Below, one piece after another: positions 37,811 through 46,529 of a stretch of DNA of 64,000 bases. Both the position numbers and the translations under genes were made by a program. How positions within the stretch are numbered: position 1 is the first letter of the stretch; every line of letters begins with the position of its first letter. The notes under the pieces were generated by a model. The model ran no database searches. It saw only the letters and a list, made by a program, of their open reading frames with translations, and was not told the DNA's origin. Source of the stretch: CBDCYS01 sp965224215 (GTDB lineage Bacteria > Acidobacteriota > Terriglobia > Bryobacterales > UBA6623); NCBI GenBank assembly GCA_965224215.1, contig CBDCYS010000012.1, forward strand, positions 62,001-126,000. Reading direction: 5' to 3'.

Positions 37811-37933
37811 AAACTCCCCTCCGGAATAGATTGAAAATGACTACTGGGTACTGAGCACTATCGAACTGCGGGGTGCCGACATGAGCGCTCTGGGGAGATT
37901 TAACCCCTTCGTACGCTGTGCCGACGTTCATCT

Positions 37934-37961
37934 AGTGTACACCATATGGTGGTCAAGTCAA
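37934..37961 (-). promoter_or_regulatory. nrdJ promoter with NrdR-box-like palindrome in the spacer
   Basis: On the minus strand TTGACT (-35) and TACACT (-10) are separated by 16 bases. The spacer contains the perfect palindrome caccatatggtg (37940-37951). Its extended form acaccatatggtggt resembles the NrdR operator consensus (acaCnaTATaTnGtgt). A repressor bound there would cover the core promoter. Only one such box is seen, whereas NrdR sites usually occur in pairs. Confidence 0.5.
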
Positions 37962-38265
37962 AGGAAATTTCTACATCTAGCGCAATTTCTCTTTTTGGGC
38001 GCGAAATCGAGTTCTAGGACGCCCAGCCGAGAGGTCGGGGAAAACCATGAATCACTGTTGAGTGGTGGCGTCAGCAGCCGCCTCCGATCGGCACTCTTGT
38101 GCAACGGTTCACTTCTACTCCCCTATCCCTGAGTTGAGTAATCTTCTCGATGGCAACGCCCTTGTCGAGAGGGTTAGTTTCTGGATGAAACGCAAAGAAA
38201 GTCCCTCGATCGATCGGCGAGTCCGCGGCCGGCGAGCCGGAGCAACGCTATTCGGGCGCACCTCC

Positions 38266-39495
38266 TCATTCGGGCGGACCCTGCTCGAAGATCTCATCCA
38301 GCGCGCCGATCAGCTCGTCAATTTGGGCGTGCTCGATGATGTAGGGCGGCAAGAATCTGAGCACCGTGTCGGCCGTGCAGTTGATCAACAGACCGCGCTC
38401 CTGGCACTGGCCCACAACGGACTTGCCAGACACCGTCAGATTGATACCACGCATGACTCCGCGGCCGCGCACTCCCTGGACGAAATCGTATTTGTCGACG
38501 AGTCCGTTGAGGCAGCTTTCAAAGTAATCTCCGGTCTCGTTGATCCGTGGCAGCAGCTCGTCGAGGATGTCGAGGAACTCGATGGCGACACGGCAGGCGA
38601 GGGCGTTGCCGCCGAAGGTGCTGCCGTGAATCCCGGGAGTGATGATCTCGGCGGCTTTCTCGTTCGCGATAATCGCCCCGAGCGGCAGCCCGCCGCCGAG
38701 GGGTTTGGCTGTAACGAGGATGTCGGGCAGAATCGGTTCGACGTCGGCGGACTCGTTCCACCATTGATAAGCGAAATGCTTCCCGGTGCGGCCCAGCCCG
38801 GTTTGGATCTCGTCAAAAATCAGCAAAGCGTCGTTTTTCCGGGCCAGCTCGGCTGCCTTGGCTGCAAATTCTCGGTTGATCTGAACGATGCCGCCTTCGC
38901 CAAGGATCGGCTCGAAAAGGATCGCGGCGGTGTTTTCGCCAACCGCTGACTCGAGCGCTTCGACATCGTTGGCGTCGATGAATTTCACACCGGGGATGAG
39001 CGGCTCGAAAGGCTCGCGGTGCTTTGGCTGGCCGGTAACAGCGATGGCTGCCAGAGTTCGCCCGCCGAAAGAGTTATTGAGGGCCACAATCTCGTATTTG
39101 TCGGCGCTCCTATTGCGGCCATAGCCCTTGGCGATCTTGAGGGCGCCCTCGATGCACTCGGCCCCGCTATTGGTGAAGAAGACCCTTTTTAGCCGGGAAG
39201 CCTCGGCCAGCCGTTCGGCCAGCGGCCCCTGATGGGCGTGAGCATAAAGGTTTGAGCAGTGAACCAATTGATCGACCTGCTCGTGCATCGCCTGGACGAT
39301 GCGCGGGTGCGCCATGCCGAGCGCGTTGACTCCAATTCCCGACATGAAGTCGAGATAGCGTTTGCCCGCAGCGTCGTACATGTAGCAGCCCTCGCCCCGG
39401 TCGATTACGATCGAGTGGCTATAGCTGCGAATGAGATATTGGCCCTCTAGGCCCAGGGTGTCGGAGCCGTCGGGCGGCCGCTGGTCAACATGCAT
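38266..39495 (-). CDS. argD: Acetylornithine aminotransferase-like class III aminotransferase
   Basis: This PLP fold-type I aminotransferase of 409 residues most likely converts N-acetylglutamate semialdehyde to N-acetylornithine in arginine synthesis. Ornithine- or succinylornithine-transaminase activity cannot be excluded. Landmarks are YLDFMSGIGVNALGMAHP, VFFTNSGAECIEGALK, ALNNSFGGRTLAAIAVTG, LLIFDEIQTGLGRTG and the PLP lysine in TAKPLGGGLPLGAI. HGSTFGGNALACRVA closes the active site from the other subunit. No other arg gene adjoins it, and it is followed by the nrdJ promoter region. Confidence 0.8.
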   Translation of the reverse strand: MHVDQRPPDGSDTLGLEGQYLIRSYSHSIVIDRGEGCYMYDAAGKRYLDFMSGIGVNALGMAHPRIVQAMHEQVDQLVHCSNLYAHAHQGPLAERLAEASRLKRVFFTNSGAECIEGALKIAKGYGRNRSADKYEIVALNNSFGGRTLAAIAVTGQPKHREPFEPLIPGVKFIDANDVEALESAVGENTAAILFEPILGEGGIVQINREFAAKAAELARKNDALLIFDEIQTGLGRTGKHFAYQWWNESADVEPILPDILVTAKPLGGGLPLGAIIANEKAAEIITPGIHGSTFGGNALACRVAIEFLDILDELLPRINETGDYFESCLNGLVDKYDFVQGVRGRGVMRGINLTVSGKSVVGQCQERGLLINCTADTVLRFLPPYIIEHAQIDELIGALDEIFEQGPPE

Positions 39496-39626
39496 AATGG
39501 AATTCAGAGTAGCAGAATCAACGATCGCTATCAGTGCGCGACGGTCCTAAGGGTTCAACCACTGCGATGCGTGGCGGTTGGGGCGGATTCATCGGCTGCG
39601 GCGAGTGGATCAATTGGTTGCGGCCT

Positions 39627-39650
39627 ACCGCTCGCTGACGCGCGCGGCTC
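39627..39650 (+). repeat. Dispersed 24-base repeat, copy 2
   Basis: accgctcgctgacgcgcgcg plus gctc differs by two bases from the copy at 31359-31382. It lies between argD and mqnE. Confidence 0.6.
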
Positions 39651-39676
39651 CCGCGGGCTCTCGGGACGGTAGGGAG

Positions 39677-40795
39677 CTAGACCAAAACTGTAAACGAGCC
39701 TTCGTCGCGCTGGACCGGACGGTAGAGGGTGTCCCGCTCCAGCGGATCGCGGCCGGCATGGCGGATGAGACGAAGCAGTTCTTCCCGATGAAGCGATTGC
39801 GAAGTGGTGGCACCAGCGTCGTGGTAGATCTTTTCCTCGACCACGGTGCCGTCCAGATCATCCGCGCCGAAGCGCTGGGCGATCTGCGCTATTTTCGGTG
39901 TCAGCATGATCCAGTAAGCCTTAATGTGTGGAAAGTTGTCGAGCATTAACCGCGAGATGGCGATGCACTTGATGTCATCGATACCGCCGGTGGTCGGAAG
40001 GTGCTGCATTGGCGTGTTTTCGGGGTGGAATGCCAATGGAATGAAGGTCTGGAATCCCCCGGTCTCATCCTGCAAGGTTCGCAGCTTGATCAGGTGATCG
40101 ACGCGGTCTTCATCTGTCTCGATGTGACCGTAAAGCATCGTCGCGTTAGACTTTAGACCCATTTGGTGTGCAGTTCGCGCCGTATTGATCCATTCTTCGC
40201 CGTCGATCTTGTGATCACAAATAATGCGGCGGACACGCTCTTGAAAGATCTCCGCCCCGCCGCCGGGCAGGGAGTGAACGCCGGCGTCCTTGAGACGGCG
40301 AAGCGTTTCTTCGACCGACAGATTCGCCCTCCGCGCCAGATAGCCGATCTCGACCATGGTGAACGCCTTGAGGTGAACTTGCGGATAGCGTTCGCGCAGC
40401 CCCCGGATCATCTTGCAAAACCAGTCCAGGCTCAACTCCGGGTGCAGGCCTCCGACGATGTGAAACTCCGAGACCGCTTCGCTGTAGCCCTCTCCGGCGA
40501 CGTGCCAGACCTCCTCGAGCGACATGGTGTAAGCGGCGGGATTCCGCACCTGCCTGCCGAACGCGCAAAGTTTGCAAGCAGCGACGCAGACGTTGGTGGG
40601 GTTGATATGGCGATTGACGTTGAAGTAGGTGACGTTGCCGTTGAGCTTCTCGCGGACGTGATTTGCCAGATATCCGACAGCAAGCAGATCGTGGGAGCGG
40701 TAAAGGGCAACCCCGTCCTCGAAGCTCAGACGATCCCCGGCCATGACCTTGTCGGCGATGGGTTCTAGTTGCCGGTCGTCGATGTGAAGAGGCAT
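39677..40795 (-). CDS. mqnE: Aminofutalosine synthase (radical SAM, menaquinone synthesis)
   Basis: The enzyme joins 3-(1-carboxyvinyloxy)benzoate to the SAM-derived adenosyl radical to give aminofutalosine, the first radical step of the futalosine menaquinone route. The 372-residue protein has the radical SAM cluster motif CVAACKLCAF (about residues 70-79). It also has FHIVGGLHPELSLDWF, LPGGGAEIFQERVR and AYWIMLTPKIAQIAQRFGADDLDGT, as in MqnE and the related MqnC/CofH proteins. The MqnE assignment rests on the HPELSLDWF and DDLDGTVVEEKIYH segments. No other mqn gene is adjacent. Confidence 0.85.
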   Translation of the reverse strand: MPLHIDDRQLEPIADKVMAGDRLSFEDGVALYRSHDLLAVGYLANHVREKLNGNVTYFNVNRHINPTNVCVAACKLCAFGRQVRNPAAYTMSLEEVWHVAGEGYSEAVSEFHIVGGLHPELSLDWFCKMIRGLRERYPQVHLKAFTMVEIGYLARRANLSVEETLRRLKDAGVHSLPGGGAEIFQERVRRIICDHKIDGEEWINTARTAHQMGLKSNATMLYGHIETDEDRVDHLIKLRTLQDETGGFQTFIPLAFHPENTPMQHLPTTGGIDDIKCIAISRLMLDNFPHIKAYWIMLTPKIAQIAQRFGADDLDGTVVEEKIYHDAGATTSQSLHREELLRLIRHAGRDPLERDTLYRPVQRDEGSFTVLV

Positions 40796-41411
40796 GGCTG
40801 ATTACGCCGCTCGGCCCGACCTAAGGGTCCAGAAACCAAGAATAACATGCCGGAAACCATTGCACCGTGTTTCGCTAAAGCGGCATCACAGGCTGGCTGG
40901 CTTCTCGATACTCAAGCTATTTCATCGCTTGACCCTTGCTCATCGGGCGTGAAAGTATGGCGCCACCCCGAGAACCGCGACGCAATCCCTAGGGAATCAA
41001 TGTGCCACAACAACGCGAAGTGAACTGTCCCGATCTTTACGGCCATAAGCGTTCGCAAGGCGTCAGCCGCTGTGCAGTAAAGCCAACCGCGGAGAGCAGC
41101 CCGCTCGCTTGTGGCCCGTCGGCGCAAGGGACGAAATCCTCCGTGATCGCCCAACAAGCGAGCGTAAGTAGCGACTTGATTCTCCCCAGTATTCGGCAAT
41201 TCTTGGGCAAATCAGCGGGGTTCCTGACAGCCTGTCTCGCTGAGCATTTGATAAGGTAGGAAATCAAAGCCCATCTCACCCATGCCGGGCTTTTGCTCCC
41301 CTGCGGATCGCCGAGACCGAGGGTCGGCCGAGATGCGAAGCTACCTCCGCAGACTTCGGGTTCCCCTCGACCCAGGCACCAGACGCTTCGAGTTCCGCGG
41401 CGCGCGCGTAG
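40796..41411. other. 600-base intergenic region upstream of the sucrose locus
   Basis: No supported gene or RNA was recognised. Frames here have no family character, and no long palindrome was seen. Confidence 0.3.
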
Positions 41412-43133
41412 ATGGAACAACAAGGCCTATACATCGTTTTGATCAGTCTTCACGGGCTGATCCGCAGGCGAGATTCGGAGTTGGGGCGCGACCCCGACAC
41501 GGGCGGACAGACGAAACCCGTGGTCGAGTTGTCGCGCGCCCTTGCCGCCGACGAGCGGGTCCTGCGGGTGGACCTCATGACGCGCCTAGTGGAGGATCCC
41601 AAGATCTCCTCCGACTACGCCGTCCGGGAAGAACCTCTGGCCGAAAAGGCGGCGATCATCCGCATTCCGTTCGGCCCCAAGCGCTACGTGCGCAAGGAGT
41701 TGCTTTGGCCCTGGCTGGGCCAGTTCGTCGACGGCGCGCTGAAGCACTTTCGCGCGGTGGGCGTTGCGCCTGACGTCGTGCACGCACACTACGCCGACGC
41801 GGGATGGGTGGGGTCGGACCTGGCGGCGCTCCTTAGCGTGCCGCTCGTGTTCACCGGGCACTCGCTAGGCCATGAGAAGCAACGCAGGCTTCTTGAGAGC
41901 GGCATCAAGCCTGAGACCCTGGAGGCGCGGTTCAACATTAGTCAGCGCATTGAAGCCGAGGAAAAGGCGCTATCGAACGCTGCCTTGGTGGTCGCCAGCA
42001 CGACCCAAGAGGTCCAGAGCCAATACGCTGGTTACGGCCACTACCGCAAGTCGCGCACAACGGTCATTCCTCCCGGGATTGATCTGGCGGGCTTCGGTCC
42101 TCCTGTGCGTTTTGCGCCACGGCCACCTGTTTACGACCGCATCGCGCGTTTTCTCGAAGATCCTAGGAAGCCCTGGATTCTGGCACTGTCGCGCCCTGAC
42201 GAGCGCAAGAATCTGCACACGCTTGCCGACGCCTACGGCCGCTCGCCGGCGCTGCAGGCCATCGCCTATCTCGTGGTGGTCACGGGCAGTCGGGACGATA
42301 TCGAGGAGATGGACAGGGGGCCCCGCAGTGTGCTGACCGACCTGCTGCTGCGCGTCGATCGCTACGACCTCTACGGCAAAGTCGCCTACCCGAAAAGGCA
42401 CGACCCAGAAGAAGTTCCGCAAATCTACCGCGAGGCGGCTCGCACGCGGGGTGTGTTCGTCAATCCTGCTCTGACCGAGCCGTTCGGACTGACGCTACTC
42501 GAAGCCGCGGCTAGCGGCTTGCCAATCGTTGCCACCGACGACGGCGGACCCCGCGACATCGTTTCCCGCTGCCGCGACGGTTTGTTAATCGACCCGCTCA
42601 ACGCAGATGACATCGCCGAAAAACTCCAGCAAGTTCTGAGCGATCAGGGACGCTGGAGGCGCTGGTCGTCAGCCGGACTGCGGGCCATCAACCGCTACTA
42701 TGCCTGGGAAGCTCACGTGCAGCACTACTTGCGCGAGGTCAGCAAGATTCTCGGGCGTCCCGGCCGCCGCCGTAGAGTTGTTGCGAAGGCGAAGCTGCCG
42801 GTCGTCGACCGAATCCTCGTCACCGATATCGACAACACGCTGCTCGGAGATGACGACGCGCTCATGGCGTTGATGGAAAAGGTACGCTCGGGTGGCGGCC
42901 GCTGCGCCTTCGCCGTAGCGACCGGGCCCTACGTTCTGCCGCGCGCACGCTGGAGTTCGACATCGAGCCCTTTAATCGCGAATTCCCGCGCATGCAGGAA
43001 GCGCGCTCGATCGGACGGGGCGTCGAGTTTCTCAACCGTCGTCTTTCCAGCCAGCTTTTCGAGGACATCGGCAAAGGCGACAAGAGGCTGCTGGACTTCC
43101 TGCGAGCCCACAAGTGCCAAGGCCGGCAACTGA
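41412..43133 (+). CDS. Sucrose-phosphate synthase with truncated phosphatase-like domain and out-of-frame tail
   Basis: Residues 1-440 form a GT4 sucrose-phosphate synthase: YIVLISLHGLIRRRDSELGRDPDTGGQ at the N-terminus, HYADAGWVGSDLAAL, FTGHSLGHEKQRRLL, LALSRPDERKNLHTL, and FVNPALTEPFGLTLLEAAASG. It makes sucrose-6-phosphate from a nucleotide sugar and fructose-6-phosphate. A HAD-type phosphatase domain begins (RILVTDIDNTLLGDDDALM, about residue 470) but stops after CAFAVATG. From about residue 510 the frame translates sucrose-synthase DNA out of frame, giving nonsense to the stop at 43133. The sequence therefore records a deletion that fused two neighbouring sucrose genes. The synthase domain itself looks complete. 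Confidence 0.82.
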   Translation: MEQQGLYIVLISLHGLIRRRDSELGRDPDTGGQTKPVVELSRALAADERVLRVDLMTRLVEDPKISSDYAVREEPLAEKAAIIRIPFGPKRYVRKELLWPWLGQFVDGALKHFRAVGVAPDVVHAHYADAGWVGSDLAALLSVPLVFTGHSLGHEKQRRLLESGIKPETLEARFNISQRIEAEEKALSNAALVVASTTQEVQSQYAGYGHYRKSRTTVIPPGIDLAGFGPPVRFAPRPPVYDRIARFLEDPRKPWILALSRPDERKNLHTLADAYGRSPALQAIAYLVVVTGSRDDIEEMDRGPRSVLTDLLLRVDRYDLYGKVAYPKRHDPEEVPQIYREAARTRGVFVNPALTEPFGLTLLEAAASGLPIVATDDGGPRDIVSRCRDGLLIDPLNADDIAEKLQQVLSDQGRWRRWSSAGLRAINRYYAWEAHVQHYLREVSKILGRPGRRRRVVAKAKLPVVDRILVTDIDNTLLGDDDALMALMEKVRSGGGRCAFAVATGPYVLPRARWSSTSSPLIANSRACRKRARSDGASSFSTVVFPASFSRTSAKATRGCWTSCEPTSAKAGN

Positions 43134-43390
43134 TGCTCAACGGCCGAATTACCGATGTCGCCGGCCTGCGGGCCGCGCTCCGAGCAGCGGAGGACATTCT
43201 CGGCGCTAAGCCGGACGATGCCTCCTGGGCCGACGTCGAGGACGAGTTGCGCGGTTTGGGCTTCGAGCCTGGCTGGGGCCGCACTCTCGCCCGGATCCGC
43301 GACACGTTGCAGTTGTTCTCCGACATCCTGGAAGCGCCCGAATCAAACACATTTGGGAGATTTCTCAGCCGGGTGCCGATGATCTTTTGA
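42947..43390 (+). pseudogene. Sucrose synthase N-terminal domain remnant
   Basis: In the frame beginning near 42947 the residues TLEFDIEPFNREFPRM, ARSIGRGVEFLNRRLSSQLF, GRQLMLNGRI and LGFEPGWGRTLARI match the second half of the regulatory N-terminal region of bacterial sucrose synthase. About the first 150 residues are missing, replaced by the sucrose-phosphate synthase gene. The frame ends FLSRVPMIF followed by TGA (43388-43390). The next codon starts the catalytic part in the same frame, so the stop is a single nonsense change, probably from an Arg codon. Confidence 0.75.
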
Positions 43391-44992
43391 ATGGCGATCC
43401 TTTCGCCGCACGGATATTTCGCTCAAAAGGACGTCCTGGGGCGGCCTGACACAGGGGGGCAAATCGTCTATATCCTGGACCAAGTCCGCGCGCTTGAAAG
43501 GGAGATGCGGCGGCGCATCGCCGAGCAGGGCCTCGACATCGAGCCGCGCATCCTGATCATTAGCCGGTTGATTCCCGAAGCTGACGGCTCCACCTGCGAC
43601 CAACGTATCGAGCCCGTCGAGGGAACGGAGAACGCCGTCATCTTCCGCGTCCCGTTCCGCGGCCGCGACGGACAGGTCATCCCGCATTGGATCTCTCGCT
43701 TCGAAATCTGGCCTTACCTGGAGAGCTTCAGCGACGAAGTCGAACGTGAGCTGCGTGATCAGCTGCAAGGGCGCCCAGATTTGATCGTCGGCAACTACTC
43801 CGACGGTAATCTTGTGGCCACGCTGCTTTCCCAACGCATGGGTGTGACCCAATGTAACATCGCCCACGCACTCGAGAAAACCAAGTATCTCTATTCCGAC
43901 CTTTATTGGAAAGAAAACGATCCTCACTACCACTTTTCGTGCCAGTTCACGGCCGACCTGACAGCGATGAACGCGGCCGACTTCATCATCACCAGCACCT
44001 ATCAGGAGATTGCCGGGACCAGCGACGCGATCGGTCAATATGAAGCCTACGGGGCGTTCCCGATGCCCGACCTCTACCGCGTCGTTCACGGTATCGACGT
44101 CTTCGACCCGAAGTTCAACATCGTCTCGCCCGGCGCCGACCCCGCAGTTTATTTCCCTTACACAGCCCGCGACAGGAGACACTCCGACCTGACGCCGGAG
44201 ATCGCGCGATTGGTCTACGGCGGAGCCGAAGACGACTCCCGAGGCGAACTTGGCGACCGCGACAAACCGCTGCTATTTACCATGGCGCGGCTGGACCGCA
44301 TCAAGAACGTTACCGGGCTCCTCGAGTGGTACGGCCGTTCCAAGAGGCTGCAGGCAGCCGCCAACCTGCTTGTGATCGCCGGCAGCGTTCGCGAGGAAGA
44401 CTCGAACGACCGCGAGGAGCAGGAGCAAATCCGCCGAATGTACCAGCTACTCGACCAGTACAGACTCTACGATCGGGTGCGCTGGTTAGGCGTGCGACTG
44501 GATAAGGACTTCGCCGGCGAGCTTTACCGATTCGTCGCCGATCAGCGTGGCGCATTTGTCCAGCCTGCCCTGTTCGAAGCCTTTGGCCTTACCGTGGTGG
44601 AGGCAATGATCTCGGGACTGCCCACTTTCGCGACGCGCTACGGCGGGCCGCTCGAGATCCTCGAAGACGGCCGTTCCGGGTTCCATATCGATCCCAATCA
44701 CGGGGAAGCGGCTGCCGAGAAGATTGCAGATTTCTTCGAACGCTGCGCAGCGGAGCCGGGCTACTGGTTGGAGATCTCCGAAGGATCGGTGGCGCGCGTG
44801 CGGTCCCGCTATACCTGGGAGATCTACGCTGAGCGCTTAATGACGCTGGCACGGATTTACGGCTTCTGGAAGCACGTCACCAACCTGGAGCGGACGGAAA
44901 CACGGCGCTACCTCGAAATGTCCTACGCGTTGCAGTTCCGGCCTCTGGCGGCGGCAATGGAAGTGGCGCAGTCGCCCCGCGATGACGGCTGA
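43391..44992 (+). CDS. Sucrose synthase, catalytic GT-B domain
   Basis: The 533 residues cover the complete glycosyltransferase part of sucrose synthase, which interconverts sucrose plus NDP with NDP-glucose and fructose. Landmarks: AILSPHGYFAQKDVLGRPDTGGQIVYILDQ, NYSDGNLVATLLSQRMGVTQCNIAHALEKTKY, TMARLDRIKNVTGLLEWYG and the nucleotide-binding FVQPALFEAFGLTVVEAM. The ATG at 43391 directly follows an in-frame TGA. The product would therefore lack the N-terminal domains that support tetramer formation, unless the stop is an error or is read through. Whether this short form is active is unknown. Confidence 0.85.
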   Translation: MAILSPHGYFAQKDVLGRPDTGGQIVYILDQVRALEREMRRRIAEQGLDIEPRILIISRLIPEADGSTCDQRIEPVEGTENAVIFRVPFRGRDGQVIPHWISRFEIWPYLESFSDEVERELRDQLQGRPDLIVGNYSDGNLVATLLSQRMGVTQCNIAHALEKTKYLYSDLYWKENDPHYHFSCQFTADLTAMNAADFIITSTYQEIAGTSDAIGQYEAYGAFPMPDLYRVVHGIDVFDPKFNIVSPGADPAVYFPYTARDRRHSDLTPEIARLVYGGAEDDSRGELGDRDKPLLFTMARLDRIKNVTGLLEWYGRSKRLQAAANLLVIAGSVREEDSNDREEQEQIRRMYQLLDQYRLYDRVRWLGVRLDKDFAGELYRFVADQRGAFVQPALFEAFGLTVVEAMISGLPTFATRYGGPLEILEDGRSGFHIDPNHGEAAAEKIADFFERCAAEPGYWLEISEGSVARVRSRYTWEIYAERLMTLARIYGFWKHVTNLERTETRRYLEMSYALQFRPLAAAMEVAQSPRDDG

Positions 44993-45005
44993 TGCTAAGT
45001 GCGAG

Positions 45006-45792
45006 CTAGGGCGTGTTAACACTAACGCGGGTCTCGAAACGAAGAGCCTCGACGATGAGGGCGAAGTGGAGGAAGGCGAGGAACATCACGTCGAGCTTGT
45101 CGAAGCGGGAGAAGATTCGGCGGAATCCCTTGAGCCGGCGGAAGAGTCTCTCGACCTCGTTGCGGCGGCGATAGAGTACTCGATCGAACTCCCACGGCTC
45201 CAAGCGGGTACGCTTGGGCGGCACGACGGGAATCCATCCGAAATCCAGAGCCAGTTGGCGTGTCTGATGTCCTCATAGGCGCCGTCCATGAGCAGCGGCA
45301 GCGGCTCGGGCAGTGGCCCCAGACCGCCCAGCAGCTCGCGGCCATGCTGGGCGTCGTGAGCTTGGCCGGGCGAGAGAGCGAACGTTATCGCCGTTCGAGC
45401 ATCTGCGGCAACCATATGAATCTTGGTGGTCCATCCGCCGCGGGATTTGCCGATCGCCTGCGGACCGTTTTTTTTAACGCACCGGTGCCGTCGGGATGAA
45501 CCTTCCCGATGGTCGAGTCCATCGACACGGCTTCGATTTTGATGCGGACCAGTTGCTCGCGCTGCAGTTTCTCGAAGATGGCGTCGAGCACGCCGTTCTT
45601 CGACCAGCGGTTCATGCGGGTGTAAATGGTGTGCCAGTTGGCGAAGCGCTGGGGCAAGCCGCGCCATTTGCAGCCCTGCTCGGCGACATATAAAATCGCG
45701 TTTAAAACCGTCAGGTTCGACAGGCTCACGTTGCCCCGCTGGCGCGGCAAAACCGGCTCGATGCGGAGGTATTGCTGCTCGGTGATTTCCAT
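45006..45792 (-). pseudogene. IS427-like IS5-family transposase, two-frame with an extra frameshift
   Basis: The first frame starts MEITEQQYLRIEPVLPRQRG and covers the DUF4096-like N-terminus. At a run of eight A on the coding strand (TTAAAAAAAAC, near 45470) the frame moves by minus one to KKNGPQAIGKSRGGWTTKIH, the usual programmed shift of this group. A further shift is needed near 45255 to reach QLALDFGWIPVVPPKRTRLE, the C-terminal frame with YRRRNEVERLFRRLKGFRRI and the catalytic glutamate. The second shift is not part of the normal programme, so the transposase is probably inactive. Confidence 0.75.
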
Positions 45793-45836
45793 ACATCACC
45801 AGCATAGCAGCTTTTCCAGATTAGTGTTAACAGGCC
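45010..45836 (-). mobile_element. IS5-family (IS427-like) insertion sequence between sucrose synthase and metW
   Basis: The element is about 827 bp. Terminal repeats ggcgtgttaacactaa (left) and ggcctgttaacactaa (right, inverted) differ at one base. It is flanked by ctag on both sides (45006-45009 and 45837-45840), a 4-bp duplication typical of IS5 relatives. The right-hand ctag supplies the metW stop codon and the left-hand one the transposase stop codon. Confidence 0.85.
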
Positions 45837-46463
45837 CTAGCTGCGAACTAGATAGACGGCAATCCGGGCTCGCATGTTCGGGAGCCATAGAATGCGGCGG
45901 TCGCCACTCAGAAAATACGACTGTTCGACCGTGAGTCCCAGGCCCGCGAGTGTTTCTTCAAAGTCGAGGATGGTCACGAAGTGAATGTTCGGTGAATCGT
46001 ACCATTCGTAAGGCAGGTGGCGGGTTTTGGGTGCTCTTCCCGACCCCATCAGAGCGAAAGGTACGCTCCAGTGGGCAAAGTTCGGGAAGGCGACGATCAA
46101 GCGGTCCGCGACTCTTGCCATTTCGCGAAGGACATTGCGGGGGCGGTGTGTTTCTTGAATGGTTTGGCTGAGAATGACGTAGTCGAAGCACTTGTCGGGG
46201 TAGTCGGCGAGTCCCTGGTCGATATCACCTTGGAAGACGGATAGGCCGTGCCCGACGCACTTGCGCACTTTCTCGGGCGAAATCTCAACGCCACGTGCCT
46301 GAACGTCTCTGCGGTCGACTAGCCAGGCCAGTAGGTCGCCCTCTCCGCAACCCAGATCGAGCACCTTCGAGCCGTTCGTCACCATCTCGCCGATGATCTT
46401 GTAGTCGCCGCGTCCCAACACTTCGGGAACAACGGAACTCAGAGTAGCCTCGAGAGTTGCCAT
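45837..46463 (-). CDS. metW: Methionine biosynthesis protein MetW
   Basis: A class I SAM-dependent methyltransferase-fold protein of 208 residues, usually encoded next to metX and needed for or stimulating homoserine O-acyltransferase activity in several bacteria. The SAM-binding motif is SKVLDLGCGEGDLLAWL near residue 32. QTIQETHRPRNVLREM and FPNFAHWSVPFAL are MetW landmarks. It follows metX by 66 bases, so the two form an operon. The stop codon TAG lies within the 4-bp duplication of the adjoining IS5 element, so the insertion left the protein full length. Confidence 0.92.
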   Translation of the reverse strand: MATLEATLSSVVPEVLGRGDYKIIGEMVTNGSKVLDLGCGEGDLLAWLVDRRDVQARGVEISPEKVRKCVGHGLSVFQGDIDQGLADYPDKCFDYVILSQTIQETHRPRNVLREMARVADRLIVAFPNFAHWSVPFALMGSGRAPKTRHLPYEWYDSPNIHFVTILDFEETLAGLGLTVEQSYFLSGDRRILWLPNMRARIAVYLVRS

Positions 46464-46479
46464 ACGAAATTCAATTATA

Positions 46480-46503
46480 GGAAAGACGGTGGTTCGTCTT
46501 TCC
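46480..46503. promoter_or_regulatory. 9-bp hairpin between metX and metW
   Basis: ggaaagacg and cgtctttcc pair around a 6-base loop in the 66-base gap. No T-run follows, so it could be an RNA processing or partial-attenuation site and not a full terminator. Confidence 0.35.
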
Positions 46504-46529
46504 TGCTACGGCGCGCCGGTCTTGGGCGA

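Noticed and set aside
37811..37933. Cobalamin riboswitch in the nrdJ leader
   Set aside because: The leader has small hairpins but no recognisable B12-box or other conserved riboswitch core.
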